Below, piece by piece: positions 44,821 through 57,551 of a stretch of DNA of 64,000 nt. Source of the DNA: Spiribacter halobius (lineage in GTDB: Bacteria; Pseudomonadota; Gammaproteobacteria; Nitrococcales; Nitrococcaceae); the NCBI RefSeq assembly GCF_020883455.1, contig NZ_CP086615.1, forward strand, positions 4,108,351 to 4,172,350. The letters run 5' to 3'. Under the pieces are notes generated by a model that did not search any database, had not been told where the DNA came from, and saw only the letters and a list, made by a program, of their open reading frames with translations. Position numbers and translations under genes: made by a program. How positions within the stretch are numbered: position 1 is the stretch's first letter; every line of letters begins with the position of its first letter.

Positions 44821-46653
44821 CTATTCCACGGTCACGGATTTGGCGAGATTCCGCGGCTGGTCCACGTCCGTGCCCTTGAGCACGGCGACGTGGTAGGCGA
44901 GGAGCTGCAGTGGGAGCGTGTAGAGGATGGGCGCGGTGACCTCGTCCACGGCCGGGAGGGTGATCACCCGATAGCCGTCGTCGTCGCGGGGGGCGGTGGC
45001 GGCGTCGGCGAACACGTAGAGGCGACCGCCGCGGGCGCGGACTTCCTGCAGGTTGGACTTGAGCTTCTCCACCAGGTCGTCGCGGGGGGCGACGGTGACC
45101 ACGGGCATCTCGCTGTCCACCAGCGCCAGGGGGCCGTGCTTGAGCTCGCCCGCGGGGTAGGCCTCGGCGTGGATGTAGGAGATCTCCTTGAGCTTGAGCG
45201 CCCCCTCCATGGCGATGGGGTACTGCACGCCGCGGCCGAGGAAGAGGCTGTGGCGCTTGTCGACGAAGTCCTCGGCGAGGGTCTCGATCTCCGATTCCAG
45301 CGCAAGCACCTCCTCCATCTGCCGCGGCAGGTGGCGCAGCGCCTGAACCAGGGCCTGCTCGCGCTCGGCATCGAGCCCCTGGTGGCGGCCTGCCGCGATG
45401 ACGGTGAGCAGCAAAGCCGTCAGCTGGGTGGTGAAGGCCTTGGTGGAGGCGACGCCGATCTCGGGGCCGGCGCGGGTCATCAGCACCAGATCCGACTCGC
45501 GCACCAGGGAGCTCTCGGGCACGTTGCAGATGGCGAGGGTCGCCATGTAGCCCATGCGCTTTGCCTCGCGCAGGGCGGCCAGGGTGTCGGCGGTCTCGCC
45601 GGACTGGGAGATGGTGAGGAAGACCGTGCCCTCGGGCACGACGTGGGTCCGGTAGCGGAATTCGCTCGCCACCTCCACGTCGCAGGGCAGCCCGGCGATG
45701 CCCTCGAACCAGTACCGGGCCACCAGGCCGGCGTGGTAACTGGTGCCGCAGGCGACGATCTGCACGCGCTGGGCACGGTCGAGCACCGCGGTGGCCTCCG
45801 GCCCCAGCGCCTCGGCCAGCACCCGGCGCTCGGAGACGCGGCCTTCCAGCGTCTCGGCGATCGCCCGCGGCTGCTCGTGGATCTCCTTGGCCATAAAGTG
45901 GCGGAAGTTGCCGCGCTCGGCAGCCTCCGCAGTGAGCTCGGAGGTCTTGATCGGGCGCTCGACCCGGCGGCCGTCGCGGTCGTAGATGGTGACGGACTCC
46001 CGCGTGAGATCGGCGACGTCGCCCTCCTCCAGGTAGATGAAGCGCCGGGTCACGGGCAGCAGGGCGGCGACGTCGGAGGCGATGAAATGCTCGCCGATGC
46101 CCACACCCACTACCAGCGGGCTGCCCTGGCGGGCGGCGATCAGGCGACCGGGCTCGCGCCGGCTGATGACGCCGAGGGCGTAAGCACCGTCCAGGGCGCG
46201 GATGGCGTGGCGGGTCGCGGCGAGGAGGTCATCCCCAACCTCGAGGCCGGCGTGGATCTCGTTCACCACCACCTCGGTGTCCGTCTCCGAGCTGAAGACG
46301 TAACCGCGGCCCTCGAGGTCGCGGCGGATGGCCTCGTGGTTCTCGATGATGCCGTTATGGACGATGGCGACGTCGTCGCGGGCGACGTGGGGATGGGCGT
46401 TCGCCTCGGTGGGCGCGCCGTGGGTGGCCCAGCGGGTGTGCGCCAGGCCGGTGTGCCCGCCAAGGGGCGTCGTCGCCTGGGTGTCGGCCAGCGCCGCGAC
46501 CTTGCCCACGGCACGGTGCCGGCGCAGGGCGCCCTCGCCATCCAGGACCGCCAGGCCGGCCGAGTCGTAACCTCGATATTCCAGGCGCCGCAGACCTTCA
46601 AGCAGGATGGCCGCAACATCACGTTCCGCGACCGCGCCGACAATTCCGCACAT
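44821..46653 (-). CDS. glmS: Glutamine-fructose-6-phosphate aminotransferase
   Basis: A 610-residue GlmS. The N-terminal Ntn amidotransferase starts MCGIVGAV with the catalytic cysteine after Met removal; HTRWATHG and the HNGIIEN loop follow. Two SIS domains bind fructose-6-phosphate ([22 protein letters not shown]), and the protein ends KSVTVE, the conserved C-terminal glmS region that TnsD recognises in Tn7. It makes glucosamine-6-phosphate for peptidoglycan and LPS. The ATG at 46653 is fixed by homology and GGGGG five bases upstream, which lies in a hairpin. The gene follows glmU. Confidence 0.97.
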   Translation of the reverse strand: MCGIVGAVAERDVAAILLEGLRRLEYRGYDSAGLAVLDGEGALRRHRAVGKVAALADTQATTPLGGHTGLAHTRWATHGAPTEANAHPHVARDDVAIVHNGIIENHEAIRRDLEGRGYVFSSETDTEVVVNEIHAGLEVGDDLLAATRHAIRALDGAYALGVISRREPGRLIAARQGSPLVVGVGIGEHFIASDVAALLPVTRRFIYLEEGDVADLTRESVTIYDRDGRRVERPIKTSELTAEAAERGNFRHFMAKEIHEQPRAIAETLEGRVSERRVLAEALGPEATAVLDRAQRVQIVACGTSYHAGLVARYWFEGIAGLPCDVEVASEFRYRTHVVPEGTVFLTISQSGETADTLAALREAKRMGYMATLAICNVPESSLVRESDLVLMTRAGPEIGVASTKAFTTQLTALLLTVIAAGRHQGLDAEREQALVQALRHLPRQMEEVLALESEIETLAEDFVDKRHSLFLGRGVQYPIAMEGALKLKEISYIHAEAYPAGELKHGPLALVDSEMPVVTVAPRDDLVEKLKSNLQEVRARGGRLYVFADAATAPRDDDGYRVITLPAVDEVTAPILYTLPLQLLAYHVAVLKGTDVDQPRNLAKSVTVE

Positions 46654-46658
46654 GGTGT

Positions 46659-46672
46659 CCCCCTTGCGGGGG
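46659..46672 (-). promoter_or_regulatory. Hairpin sequestering the glmS ribosome-binding site
   Basis: On the mRNA strand CCCCC-GCAA-GGGGG forms a five-bp GC stem with a GNRA tetraloop. Its 3' arm is the only purine-rich ribosome-binding sequence before the glmS ATG (five bases downstream). In E. coli a leader hairpin occludes the glmS Shine-Dalgarno until the small RNA GlmZ opens it; this hairpin could play the same part, which is inference. Confidence 0.55.
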
Positions 46673-46673
46673 A

Positions 46674-46754
46674 GTTCAAGGTTCAAAGTTCAAAGTTCAA
46701 AGTCGAGACGCCGGCTGGCGCGGTGCTTTGAACTTTGAACTTTGAACTTTGAAC
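46674..46754. repeat. Heptamer-built inverted repeat between glmU and glmS
   Basis: The left arm 46674-46702 is four GTTCAAA-type heptamers (one reads GTTCAAG). The right arm 46726-46754 is the inverse, (CTTTGAA) units ending AAC. The two arms pair over 29 bases with one mismatch, enclosing a GC-rich loop of about 22 bases. Transcribed with glmU-glmS it would form a long AU-rich hairpin ending about 11 bases before the glmS ribosome-binding site. It may be a processing or attenuation signal, or a dispersed repeat. Confidence 0.75.
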
Positions 46755-46760
46755 TACCCC

Positions 46761-48137
46761 CTATCCCTTGTCCGATTTCCGCCGCCAGCCCTCGATGGTT
46801 CGCTGCCGCGACCCGGTCACGGCGAGGGCGTCGTCCGGCACGTCGCGGCGCACGGTGCTGCCGGCGCCGATGGTGGCGTGCGCGCCCACCGTCACCGGCG
46901 CCACCAGCGCGGTGTTGGAGCCGATGAAGGCGCCGTCGCCGATCACCGTGCGGTGCTTGGCGGTGCCGTCATAATTGCAGGTGATGGTGCCGGCGCCAAC
47001 ATTGACGCCTTGGCCGAGTTCGGCATCCCCCACATAGGAAAGGTGATTGATCTTGCTGCCGGGCCCGACCTCAACGTTCTTGGTCTCCACGAAATTGCCG
47101 ACCTTCGCGTTCTCCGCGAGCCGGCTCCCGGGGCGCAGCCGCGCGAACGGGCCCGCGGCCGCTCCCGCCGCCAGCACGGCGCCGTCCAGCACACTGTGGC
47201 CGGCGATGTGAACGCCCGCCTCCAGCCGGCAGTCGCGGAGCAGGACGTAGGGGCCGACGGTCACGTTGTCCCCCAGATGCACTTCGCCCTCCACGACGAC
47301 GCCGACGTCCAGGAAGCAGTCCCGCCCCACATGCAGCTCGCCCCGCAGGTCGAACCGCGCGGGATCGGCGAGCCCTAGACCCTCCTCGCGCATCAGGCGA
47401 TGCGCCTCGCGCCGCTGCCAGGCCCGTTCCACGCCGGCGAGCTGGGCGCGGTCGTTGACGCCCTGGACTTCCCAGGGATCAGGGCAGGCGACCGGGTGCA
47501 CGGCGGTGCCCTCCCGCCGCGCCAGGGCGATGACGTCGGTGAGGTAGTACTCCCCCTGGGCGTTGTTGGCGTCAAGGCTGTCGAGCCAGGCCCGCAGCCG
47601 GCCCGCCGGCAGGCACATGAGGCCGGTATTGATCTCGCGAATGGCGCGCTCGTCCTCGCTGGCATCCTTTTCCTCGACGATGCCGGCCACATCGCCGCCA
47701 GCATCGCGCAGGATACGGCCGTAGCCCGTGGGATCGTCCAGAGTGATGGTGAGCAGGGCGGCGTCGCCGTCGCCGGCGGCCGCACAGAGCCGCTCCAGGG
47801 TGGCGGGGGTGATCAGCGGCACGTCACCGCAGAGCACCAGCACGCGGTGGCGCTCCGGGATCGTGGGCAGCGCCTGGGCCACGGCATGCCCGGTGCCGAG
47901 CTGCTCGGCCTGCAGCGCCCACTCCAGATCGTCGTCGATCAGCGCCGCCCGGACCCGCTCGCCACCGTGGCCGTAGACCACGTGCAGGGCCTCCGGCCGC
48001 AGGGCACGGGCGGCATCGAGGACGCGCTGCAGCATCGGCCGCCCGCCCACCGGGTGCAGCACCTTGGGCAACGCGGAGCGCATGCGCTTGCCCTCGCCAG
48101 CGGCGAGGACGATGACACTGATCGGGGAAGCGGGCAT
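46761..48137 (-). CDS. glmU: Bifunctional GlmU uridyltransferase/acetyltransferase
   Basis: A 458-residue GlmU. The N-terminal nucleotidyltransferase shows VIVLAAGEGKRMRSALPKVLHPVGGRPML and the C-terminal left-handed beta-helix acetyltransferase has hexapeptide repeats (DNVTVGPYVLLRDCRLEAGVHIAGHSVL) with NFVETKN and HRTVIGDGAFIGSN. It acetylates glucosamine-1-phosphate and forms UDP-GlcNAc. The ATG at 48137 has AGGAG five bases upstream, better than the GTG six bases earlier. It lies between atpC and glmS, the common gammaproteobacterial order. Confidence 0.96.
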   Translation of the reverse strand: MPASPISVIVLAAGEGKRMRSALPKVLHPVGGRPMLQRVLDAARALRPEALHVVYGHGGERVRAALIDDDLEWALQAEQLGTGHAVAQALPTIPERHRVLVLCGDVPLITPATLERLCAAAGDGDAALLTITLDDPTGYGRILRDAGGDVAGIVEEKDASEDERAIREINTGLMCLPAGRLRAWLDSLDANNAQGEYYLTDVIALARREGTAVHPVACPDPWEVQGVNDRAQLAGVERAWQRREAHRLMREEGLGLADPARFDLRGELHVGRDCFLDVGVVVEGEVHLGDNVTVGPYVLLRDCRLEAGVHIAGHSVLDGAVLAAGAAAGPFARLRPGSRLAENAKVGNFVETKNVEVGPGSKINHLSYVGDAELGQGVNVGAGTITCNYDGTAKHRTVIGDGAFIGSNTALVAPVTVGAHATIGAGSTVRRDVPDDALAVTGSRQRTIEGWRRKSDKG

Positions 48138-48243
48138 GCGCACTCCTGCGATGGCTCCGGGACGGAGCGCAGTGTAGCCGGCCGGTCGCAGGGGGCGGAA
48201 GGGCGGGCGGCAGCTGCCTGCCGCCGCCGGGCGGGGGTTGCGG

Positions 48244-48669
48244 TCAGTTGCCGCGGCGCTTGCGGAGCTTCTCGATGGTGCGCAGCTGGGCGGCGGCCTC
48301 GACCAGCTCGGCCTGGGCGCGGGCGTAGTCCATCTCGCCGCTGCGGTCGCGCAGGGCTTCCTCGGCCCGCCGCTTGGCCTCGGCGGCGGCCGCCTCGTCG
48401 ATGTCCCGGGCGCGGGTGGCGGCGTCGGCGAGGATGGTCACCACGTGGGGCTGGACCTCCATCATGCCGCCCGAGACGTAGTAGAACTGCTCCTCGCCGC
48501 CCTGCACGCGCACCGTGACCTCACCGGGCTGCAGCTGCACCAGCATGGGGACGTGCCGGGGCAGTATGCCCACCTCGCCCTCGGTGGCGCGGGCCAGGAT
48601 GAACTCCGCCGTGCCGGAGAAGATCGACTCCTCCGCGCTGACGATGTCGATGTGCATGGTCATGGCCAT
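48244..48669 (-). CDS. atpC: ATP synthase F1 epsilon subunit
   Basis: A 141-residue epsilon subunit. The N-terminal beta sandwich (IDIVSAEESIFSGTAEFILARATEGEVGILPRHVPML) and the C-terminal two-helix inhibitory domain (EAAAAEAKRRAEEALRDRS onward) are both present. The longer reading frame upstream is out of frame. It is the last gene of the atp operon, following atpD by 37 bases. The start at 48669 (MAMTMHID) could alternatively be 48663. Confidence 0.95.
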   Translation of the reverse strand: MAMTMHIDIVSAEESIFSGTAEFILARATEGEVGILPRHVPMLVQLQPGEVTVRVQGGEEQFYYVSGGMMEVQPHVVTILADAATRARDIDEAAAAEAKRRAEEALRDRSGEMDYARAQAELVEAAAQLRTIEKLRKRRGN

Positions 48670-48706
48670 ATCGCTACCTGGCGTTGCGGGCCGTTCGGCC
48701 CCGGAC

Positions 48707-50137
<1,431 letters not shown>

Positions 50138-51007
50138 CTAGACCGCCTCGGCGCCGGCGACGATCTCCGAGAGCTCCTTGGTGATCGCCGCCTGGCGGGC
50201 CTTGTTGTAGGCAAGCTTCAGATCGTCGATGAGGCTGCCGGCGTTGTCGGACGCCGACTTCATGGCGACCATCCGCGCGGCCTGCTCACAGGCGATGTTC
50301 TCGACCACCGACTGGTAGACCAGCGACTCGATGTAGCGCTCCAGCAGCAGGTCCAGCGCCTCGGGTGCCGAGGGCTCGTAGATGTAGTCCCAGCCGTGGC
50401 GGGGGGCGGCCTCTTCGTCCTCGCTCGCCGGCAGCGGCAGCACGGGCTCCAGCGTCGGCTGCTGGGTCATGGTGTTGACGAAGCGGTTGTAGCAGAGCAC
50501 AAGACGGTCGATCTCGCCCTCGGCGTACTGGTCCATCATCACCTTGACCGTGCCGATGAGATCCTGCAGGTGCGGCGTGTCGCCGAGCTGGGAGGTCTCA
50601 CCCACCACCGGCGCACTCAGTCGGCTGAAGAACTGGATCGCCTTGGAGCCGATGGTGCACAGGCGCGCCTCGCGGCCGTTGCGCTGATCGTCCCGCAGCT
50701 CCCGCAGCACTGCCCGGAACAGGTTGTTGTTCAGTCCGCCGCAGAGGCCGCGATCGCTGGAGACGATGATGTAGCCGACCCGCTTGACCTCCTCGCGCTC
50801 CTGCAGGAACGGATGCCGGTACTCCGGGTTGGCCCGCGCCAGATGGCCGATCACCTGACGCATCTTCTCCGCGTAGGGCTGGGCCGCCTCCATGCGCCGC
50901 TGGGCGCCACGCATCTTCGAGGCGGCCACCATCTCCATGGCCGTGGTGATCTTCTGAGTGTTCTGGACACTCTTGATCTGGGTGCGGATCTCTTTTGCGC
51001 CGGACAT
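50138..51007 (-). CDS. atpG: ATP synthase F1 gamma subunit
   Basis: A 289-residue gamma subunit, with the two long coiled-coil helices: N-terminal [29 protein letters not shown] and C-terminal [45 protein letters not shown]. These form the rotating central stalk. The [18 protein letters not shown] block is also typical. The gap to atpA is 20 bases. Confidence 0.97.
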   Translation of the reverse strand: MSGAKEIRTQIKSVQNTQKITTAMEMVAASKMRGAQRRMEAAQPYAEKMRQVIGHLARANPEYRHPFLQEREEVKRVGYIIVSSDRGLCGGLNNNLFRAVLRELRDDQRNGREARLCTIGSKAIQFFSRLSAPVVGETSQLGDTPHLQDLIGTVKVMMDQYAEGEIDRLVLCYNRFVNTMTQQPTLEPVLPLPASEDEEAAPRHGWDYIYEPSAPEALDLLLERYIESLVYQSVVENIACEQAARMVAMKSASDNAGSLIDDLKLAYNKARQAAITKELSEIVAGAEAV

Positions 51008-51027
51008 GCCGTTGCCGCCCTATGCCG

Positions 51028-52569
<1,542 letters not shown>

Positions 52570-52580
52570 CTCTGTTCCTC

Positions 52581-53117
52581 TTAGCGGCTGAGGGCGCCGG
52601 TCAGACGGGTAAGCCTGCCGCGCACCGAACCGTCGATGACCATGTCGCCCGCGCGCACGATGGCGCCGCCGATGAGCGATTCGTCGATTTCCGAAGCGAG
52701 CGTGACCTTGCGCTCCAGGCGGGTGGAGAGCGCCCCCTCGAGGCGCTCGCGCACGCCCTCGTCCACCGGCTGGGCGGTGATCAGGCGCGCCTCCAGGGTG
52801 CGCTCGTGCTCCGCCCGCAGGGCCCGGTACTGGGCCGCGATCTCCGGCAGCAGGAGGATGCGGTCGCGCTCCACCAGCAGCCGGATGAAGTTGCGCACGG
52901 TCTCGCCGAGGTGCTCGCCGCCGATGTCGATGATCAGCTGGGCCTTGCGCTCGTCGTCCAGGCGCGGACTGCGCAGGGCGGCGGCCACCCGTTCGTCGGC
53001 GACCACGGCCGCGGCCAGATCGAGCGCATCGGACCAGGCGGGGAGCTCCTTGCGCTCCCGGGCGAGGTCGAACACCGCCTCGGCGTAGGGCCGGGCGACG
53101 GTAGTGCTCTGCGCCAT
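52581..53117 (-). CDS. atpH: ATP synthase F1 delta subunit
   Basis: A 178-residue OSCP/delta subunit: [14 protein letters not shown] at the N-terminus (alpha-binding helical domain), [18 protein letters not shown] in the middle and the C-terminal [25 protein letters not shown] motif. It links the peripheral stalk to F1. It starts 11 bases after atpF. Confidence 0.96.
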   Translation of the reverse strand: MAQSTTVARPYAEAVFDLARERKELPAWSDALDLAAAVVADERVAAALRSPRLDDERKAQLIIDIGGEHLGETVRNFIRLLVERDRILLLPEIAAQYRALRAEHERTLEARLITAQPVDEGVRERLEGALSTRLERKVTLASEIDESLIGGAIVRAGDMVIDGSVRGRLTRLTGALSR

Positions 53118-53128
53118 GGTTGCCTGCC

Positions 53129-53599
53129 TCAGAGTTGCTCGGCGAGCTCGTCGAGCATCGCCTGGTGCGCCTTGGCGTCCACCTCGCGCTCGAGGATGCG
53201 GGAGGCGCCGAGGATGGCGAGGTCCGCGACCTGCTTGCGCAGCTCGGTACGGGCCTGGTTCACCTCCTGCTCGATGCGCGCCTCGGCCGCCGCGCGCTCG
53301 CGCTCGGCGACGGCACGCGCCTCCTCCCGGGCCTCATCCACGATGGAAGCGCCCTGGCGGTTGGCCCGCTCGATGATCTCGTTGGCCTGTTCCTTGGCCT
53401 CGCGGATCTTCTCCGCGGCCTTCTTCTGCGCGAGCTCGAGCTCGTGCTGGCCGCGCTCGGCGGATGCCAGACCGTCGGCGATCCGCTTCTCGCGCTCGCT
53501 CATGGCCTGTTTGATCGGCGGCCAGACGAACTTCATGGTGAACAGGATGAACACCAGGAAGGTGATCATCTGTCCGATCAGCGTTGCGTTGATGCCCAC
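53129..53599 (-). CDS. atpF: ATP synthase F0 b subunit
   Basis: A 156-residue b subunit: one N-terminal membrane helix ([26 protein letters not shown]), then a long charged helix that forms the peripheral-stalk dimer ([38 protein letters not shown]). The length equals E. coli b (156). The gene lies between atpE and atpH. Confidence 0.97.
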   Translation of the reverse strand: MGINATLIGQMITFLVFILFTMKFVWPPIKQAMSEREKRIADGLASAERGQHELELAQKKAAEKIREAKEQANEIIERANRQGASIVDEAREEARAVAERERAAAEARIEQEVNQARTELRKQVADLAILGASRILEREVDAKAHQAMLDELAEQL

Positions 53600-53652
53600 G
53601 GTCTACGCTCCCGGTTGCTGGCTCGTTGCGATTGCCCTGCGTTGGCCGTGGC

Positions 53653-54778
<1,126 letters not shown>

Positions 54779-55132
54779 TCAGTCGATGTCGCCGAGCAGC
54801 ACGAACCAGTAGGCGGTCAGTGTCGCCGCGAGGGTCGTCACCAGCGGCACCGCGTTGTCCCGCAGGACGTACACCGCCGTGAAGATGAGGCCGGTCCCGA
54901 GGAACAGCTTCATCATCTCCGCGCGGTAGAAGGCCCCCAGGACCGCCTTCGGGTCCGCGTTGCGGCCGCGGGCGCCCAGCCGCGCGGCGAAATAGAAGGT
55001 CAGCGCGGCACTGATACCGCCGCCCACCAGCGCCGCGAGCGCTGCCGTCAGGCCACCGGCCAGTGCCCAGACCGCAGCCCCTGCGAGCGCGATGGCGAGT
55101 TGCAGCCGGGCGATGCGCCCCGCAACCCTCAT
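54779..55132 (-). CDS. atpI: ATP synthase protein I
   Basis: A 117-residue membrane protein of the AtpI family with four hydrophobic segments, including LAALVGGGISAALTFYFAARL and FLGTGLIFTAVYVL; the conserved lysine-rich AEMMKLFLG segment lies between them. AtpI assists assembly of the c ring or magnesium supply. It is the first gene of the atp operon, 67 bases beyond parB. The start is the ATG at 55132, not the longer upstream frame. Confidence 0.88.
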   Translation of the reverse strand: MRVAGRIARLQLAIALAGAAVWALAGGLTAALAALVGGGISAALTFYFAARLGARGRNADPKAVLGAFYRAEMMKLFLGTGLIFTAVYVLRDNAVPLVTTLAATLTAYWFVLLGDID

Positions 55133-55199
55133 GAGCACGGATGTCTCCTGCCGGCGACCTCGCAAGGCCGCCGAAGTATAGGGAAATCCCCCCACCGGT

Positions 55200-56060
55200 T
55201 CAACGAATGTGCTCGAGGATCCCGTCCAGCTCGTCCAGACTGTTGTACTGGATCACGAGCCGGCCCTTGCCGCGCTGCCCGTGCTGGATGCGTACGCTGG
55301 CGCCGAGGCGCTCGGTGAGGTCCTCCTGGAGCCGGCGGATGTTGGGGTCGGGGCGCTTCTCCTCGCGCTGCGGCCCGCCTTCCAGCAGCTGGCGCACCAG
55401 GGCCTCGGTCTGGCGCACCGTGAGCCCCCGCTCGGCCACCTGACGGGCCGCCTCGGCCTGGCGCCCCTCGTCCAGGGCAAGCAGCGCCCGGGCATGGCCC
55501 ATCTCCAGGGTGCCGTCCGCCACCAGCGCCTTCACCGCCGGCGCGAGCTCCAGCAGTCGCAGGAGGTTGGAGACGCTCACCCGCGAGCGCCCCACCGCCT
55601 CCGCGACGGCCTGGTGGGTCATGCCGAACTCGCCGGTGAGGCGCTTGAGCGCAGTGGCCTCCTCCAGCGGGTTCAGGTCCTCGCGCTGGATGTTCTCGAT
55701 CAGCGCCACCGCGATGGCGGCCTCGTCGGGGATATCGCGCACCAGCGAGGGGATGGTCTCCAGCTCGGCGAGCTGCGCCGCCCGCCAGCGGCGCTCGCCG
55801 GCGATGATCTCGAAGCGCTCGCCCCCCGGCAGCGGCCGCACCACGATGGGCTGCACCACCCCCTGGGAGCGGATCGAGTGGGCGAGCTCCTGCAGCGCGG
55901 CGGGGTCGAACTCGCGCCGCGGCTGGTAGCGGCCGCGCTCGAGCCGCTCCAGGGGCAGCTCACGCAGCTCGCCGCGTCGCGCCGCCTCGGCGGCATCCTC
56001 GGGAACGCCCCCCAGGAGCGCGTCGAGCCCACGACCGAGTCCGCGCCGGCGGCTGTTCAT
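55200..56060 (-). CDS. parB: Chromosome partitioning protein ParB
   Basis: A 286-residue ParB/Spo0J. The N-terminus RRRGLGRGLDALLG is typical, followed by the CTPase segment GGERFEIIAGERRWRAAQLA (the GERRxRA box), ENIQREDLNPLEEA, and a helix-turn-helix GMTHQAVAEAVGRSRVSVSNLLRLLEL that binds parS. A dimerisation domain ends the protein (RLVIQYNSLDELDGIL). It loads at parS and organises the origin region with ParA. The ATG at 56060 is used; the longer frame is out-of-frame parA. Confidence 0.96.
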   Translation of the reverse strand: MNSRRRGLGRGLDALLGGVPEDAAEAARRGELRELPLERLERGRYQPRREFDPAALQELAHSIRSQGVVQPIVVRPLPGGERFEIIAGERRWRAAQLAELETIPSLVRDIPDEAAIAVALIENIQREDLNPLEEATALKRLTGEFGMTHQAVAEAVGRSRVSVSNLLRLLELAPAVKALVADGTLEMGHARALLALDEGRQAEAARQVAERGLTVRQTEALVRQLLEGGPQREEKRPDPNIRRLQEDLTERLGASVRIQHGQRGKGRLVIQYNSLDELDGILEHIR

Positions 56061-56118
56061 GCGCGCATCTCCTGCATCGGGCCCTGCTCCGTCATGGGGT
56101 TGTTCCTGGCCATCGCCG

Positions 56119-56910
56119 CTATCCAGCCGTGGCGAGCCCCGCCGCGCCCTCGCGGCGGAGCAGCTCCGAGGCGAGCGCCATGTAGGCGATGGCGCCGCGC
56201 GAGGTGCGATCGTACTGCAGTGCCGGCAGGCCATGGCTCGGGGCCTCGGCCAGGCGCACGTTGCGCGGGATCTGGGTACGGTAGACGCGGTCGCTGAAGT
56301 GCTCGAGCAGCTGCGCCGCCACCTGATTCGCCAGGTTGTTGCGCGGGTCGTACATGGTCCGCAGCAGACCCTCGATCTGCAGCGACGGGTTCACTGTCTC
56401 CTGCACCCGGCGGATGGTATCGAGCAGCGCGGTCAGCCCCTCCAGGGCGTAGTACTCGCACTGGATGGGAATGAGCACCGCATCCGCGGCCACCAGGGCG
56501 TTCACGGTGAGGATGTTCAGCGACGGCGGGCAGTCGACGACGATGTAGTCGTAGCGCTCGCGCAGCGGCGCCAGCACCTCCTGCAGGCGCCGCTCGCGCC
56601 CTTCACGCGCCTCCATCAGCGCCACCTCGGCGGCGGTGAGATCGCCATTGGCGGGCAGCAGGTCGAAGCGGCCGGACTCGGCCGGGCGGAGCACCGCCTC
56701 CACACCGCACGCGCCCACCAGGAGCTCGTAGTTGGTCCGCTCGAGGGCGTCCTTGTCGAAGCCGGAGCCGACGGTGGCATTGCCCTGCGGGTCCATGTCC
56801 ACCAGCAGCACGCGGCGGCGGTTCGCCACCAGCGAGGCGGCAAGGTTGACGCAGGTGGTGGTCTTGCCGACGCCACCCTTCTGATTGGCCACGGCGAGGG
56901 TCCGGCTCAT
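56119..56910 (-). CDS. parA: Chromosome partitioning ATPase ParA
   Basis: A 263-residue ParA/Soj. The deviant Walker A ANQKGGVGKTTTCVNLAAS lies at the N-terminus, and the DYIVVDCPPSL (Walker B/A') motif near residue 112. It forms the ATP-dependent DNA-bound gradient that moves ParB-parS complexes. Its start overlaps the rsmG end by four bases; parB follows after 58 bases. Confidence 0.96.
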   Translation of the reverse strand: MSRTLAVANQKGGVGKTTTCVNLAASLVANRRRVLLVDMDPQGNATVGSGFDKDALERTNYELLVGACGVEAVLRPAESGRFDLLPANGDLTAAEVALMEAREGRERRLQEVLAPLRERYDYIVVDCPPSLNILTVNALVAADAVLIPIQCEYYALEGLTALLDTIRRVQETVNPSLQIEGLLRTMYDPRNNLANQVAAQLLEHFSDRVYRTQIPRNVRLAEAPSHGLPALQYDRTSRGAIAYMALASELLRREGAAGLATAG

Positions 56911-57551
56911 GACGCTGTCCTGTGCTCGGGGCCCGAGTCACCCAGCACCAGCAGATGGCGCTCGGCGTCCAGGCCCGGTACGGCGAGACGTTGCACGCGG
57001 CATGATACGCCCTCCGTGGAAAGGGCGGCCAATTCCATCTCGTCCCGCCGGCCCTTCATGGCCAGCGCCCGACCACCGGGCGCAAGCAGCCGCGCCGTCC
57101 CGCGCCAGAACGCGAGCGCCTCGCTGAAGGCCCGGCAGATGACGACGCCGTACGGGCCGCCGGTGTGCTGCTCGAGACGCTCATGGGCAACACTCACCTG
57201 CGCGAGGTCGAGCTCCAGGACCGCCTGGCGCAGGAAGCGCGCCTTCTTGCCGTTGCTCTCGAGCAGGGTTATCGGCCGCCCGGGCGCCATGATGGCGATG
57301 GGCAGACCCGGCAGACCACCGCCGCTGCCGACGTCCAGCAGCGGACCGGCGGGCAGATGCGGGATCACCGCCAGACTGTCCAGCAGATGCCGCTCGACCA
57401 TGGCCTCGGGATCGCGGATCGCGGACAGGTTGTAGACCCGGTTCCAGCGCGCCAGCAGGTCCCGATAGGCGAGCAGGCGCGCCGCAGGCGCCGGGGAAAG
57501 CCCCAGGGCCTCCAGCCCCTCGGCGAGACGGGCCTCGGCGCTCGCCGCCAT
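56907..57551 (-). CDS. rsmG: 16S rRNA (guanine-527-N7) methyltransferase
   Basis: A 214-residue RsmG/GidB. The SAM motif LLDVGSGGGLPGLPIAIMAP is near residue 75 and YNLSAIRDPEAMVERHLLDSLAV precedes it, both diagnostic. It methylates G527 of 16S rRNA. Its start shares one base with the mnmG stop, as in the usual gidA-gidB pair. Confidence 0.95.
   Translation of the reverse strand: MAASAEARLAEGLEALGLSPAPAARLLAYRDLLARWNRVYNLSAIRDPEAMVERHLLDSLAVIPHLPAGPLLDVGSGGGLPGLPIAIMAPGRPITLLESNGKKARFLRQAVLELDLAQVSVAHERLEQHTGGPYGVVICRAFSEALAFWRGTARLLAPGGRALAMKGRRDEMELAALSTEGVSCRVQRLAVPGLDAERHLLVLGDSGPEHRTAS

Noticed and set aside
44470..46731. Long plus-strand frame through glmS
   Set aside because: Antisense shadow of glmS, whose protein is unmistakable.
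46654..46760. glmS ribozyme/riboswitch
   Set aside because: The region is too short and made of heptamer repeats and a small hairpin. It lacks the ribozyme core, which is typical of Gram-positive glmS genes.
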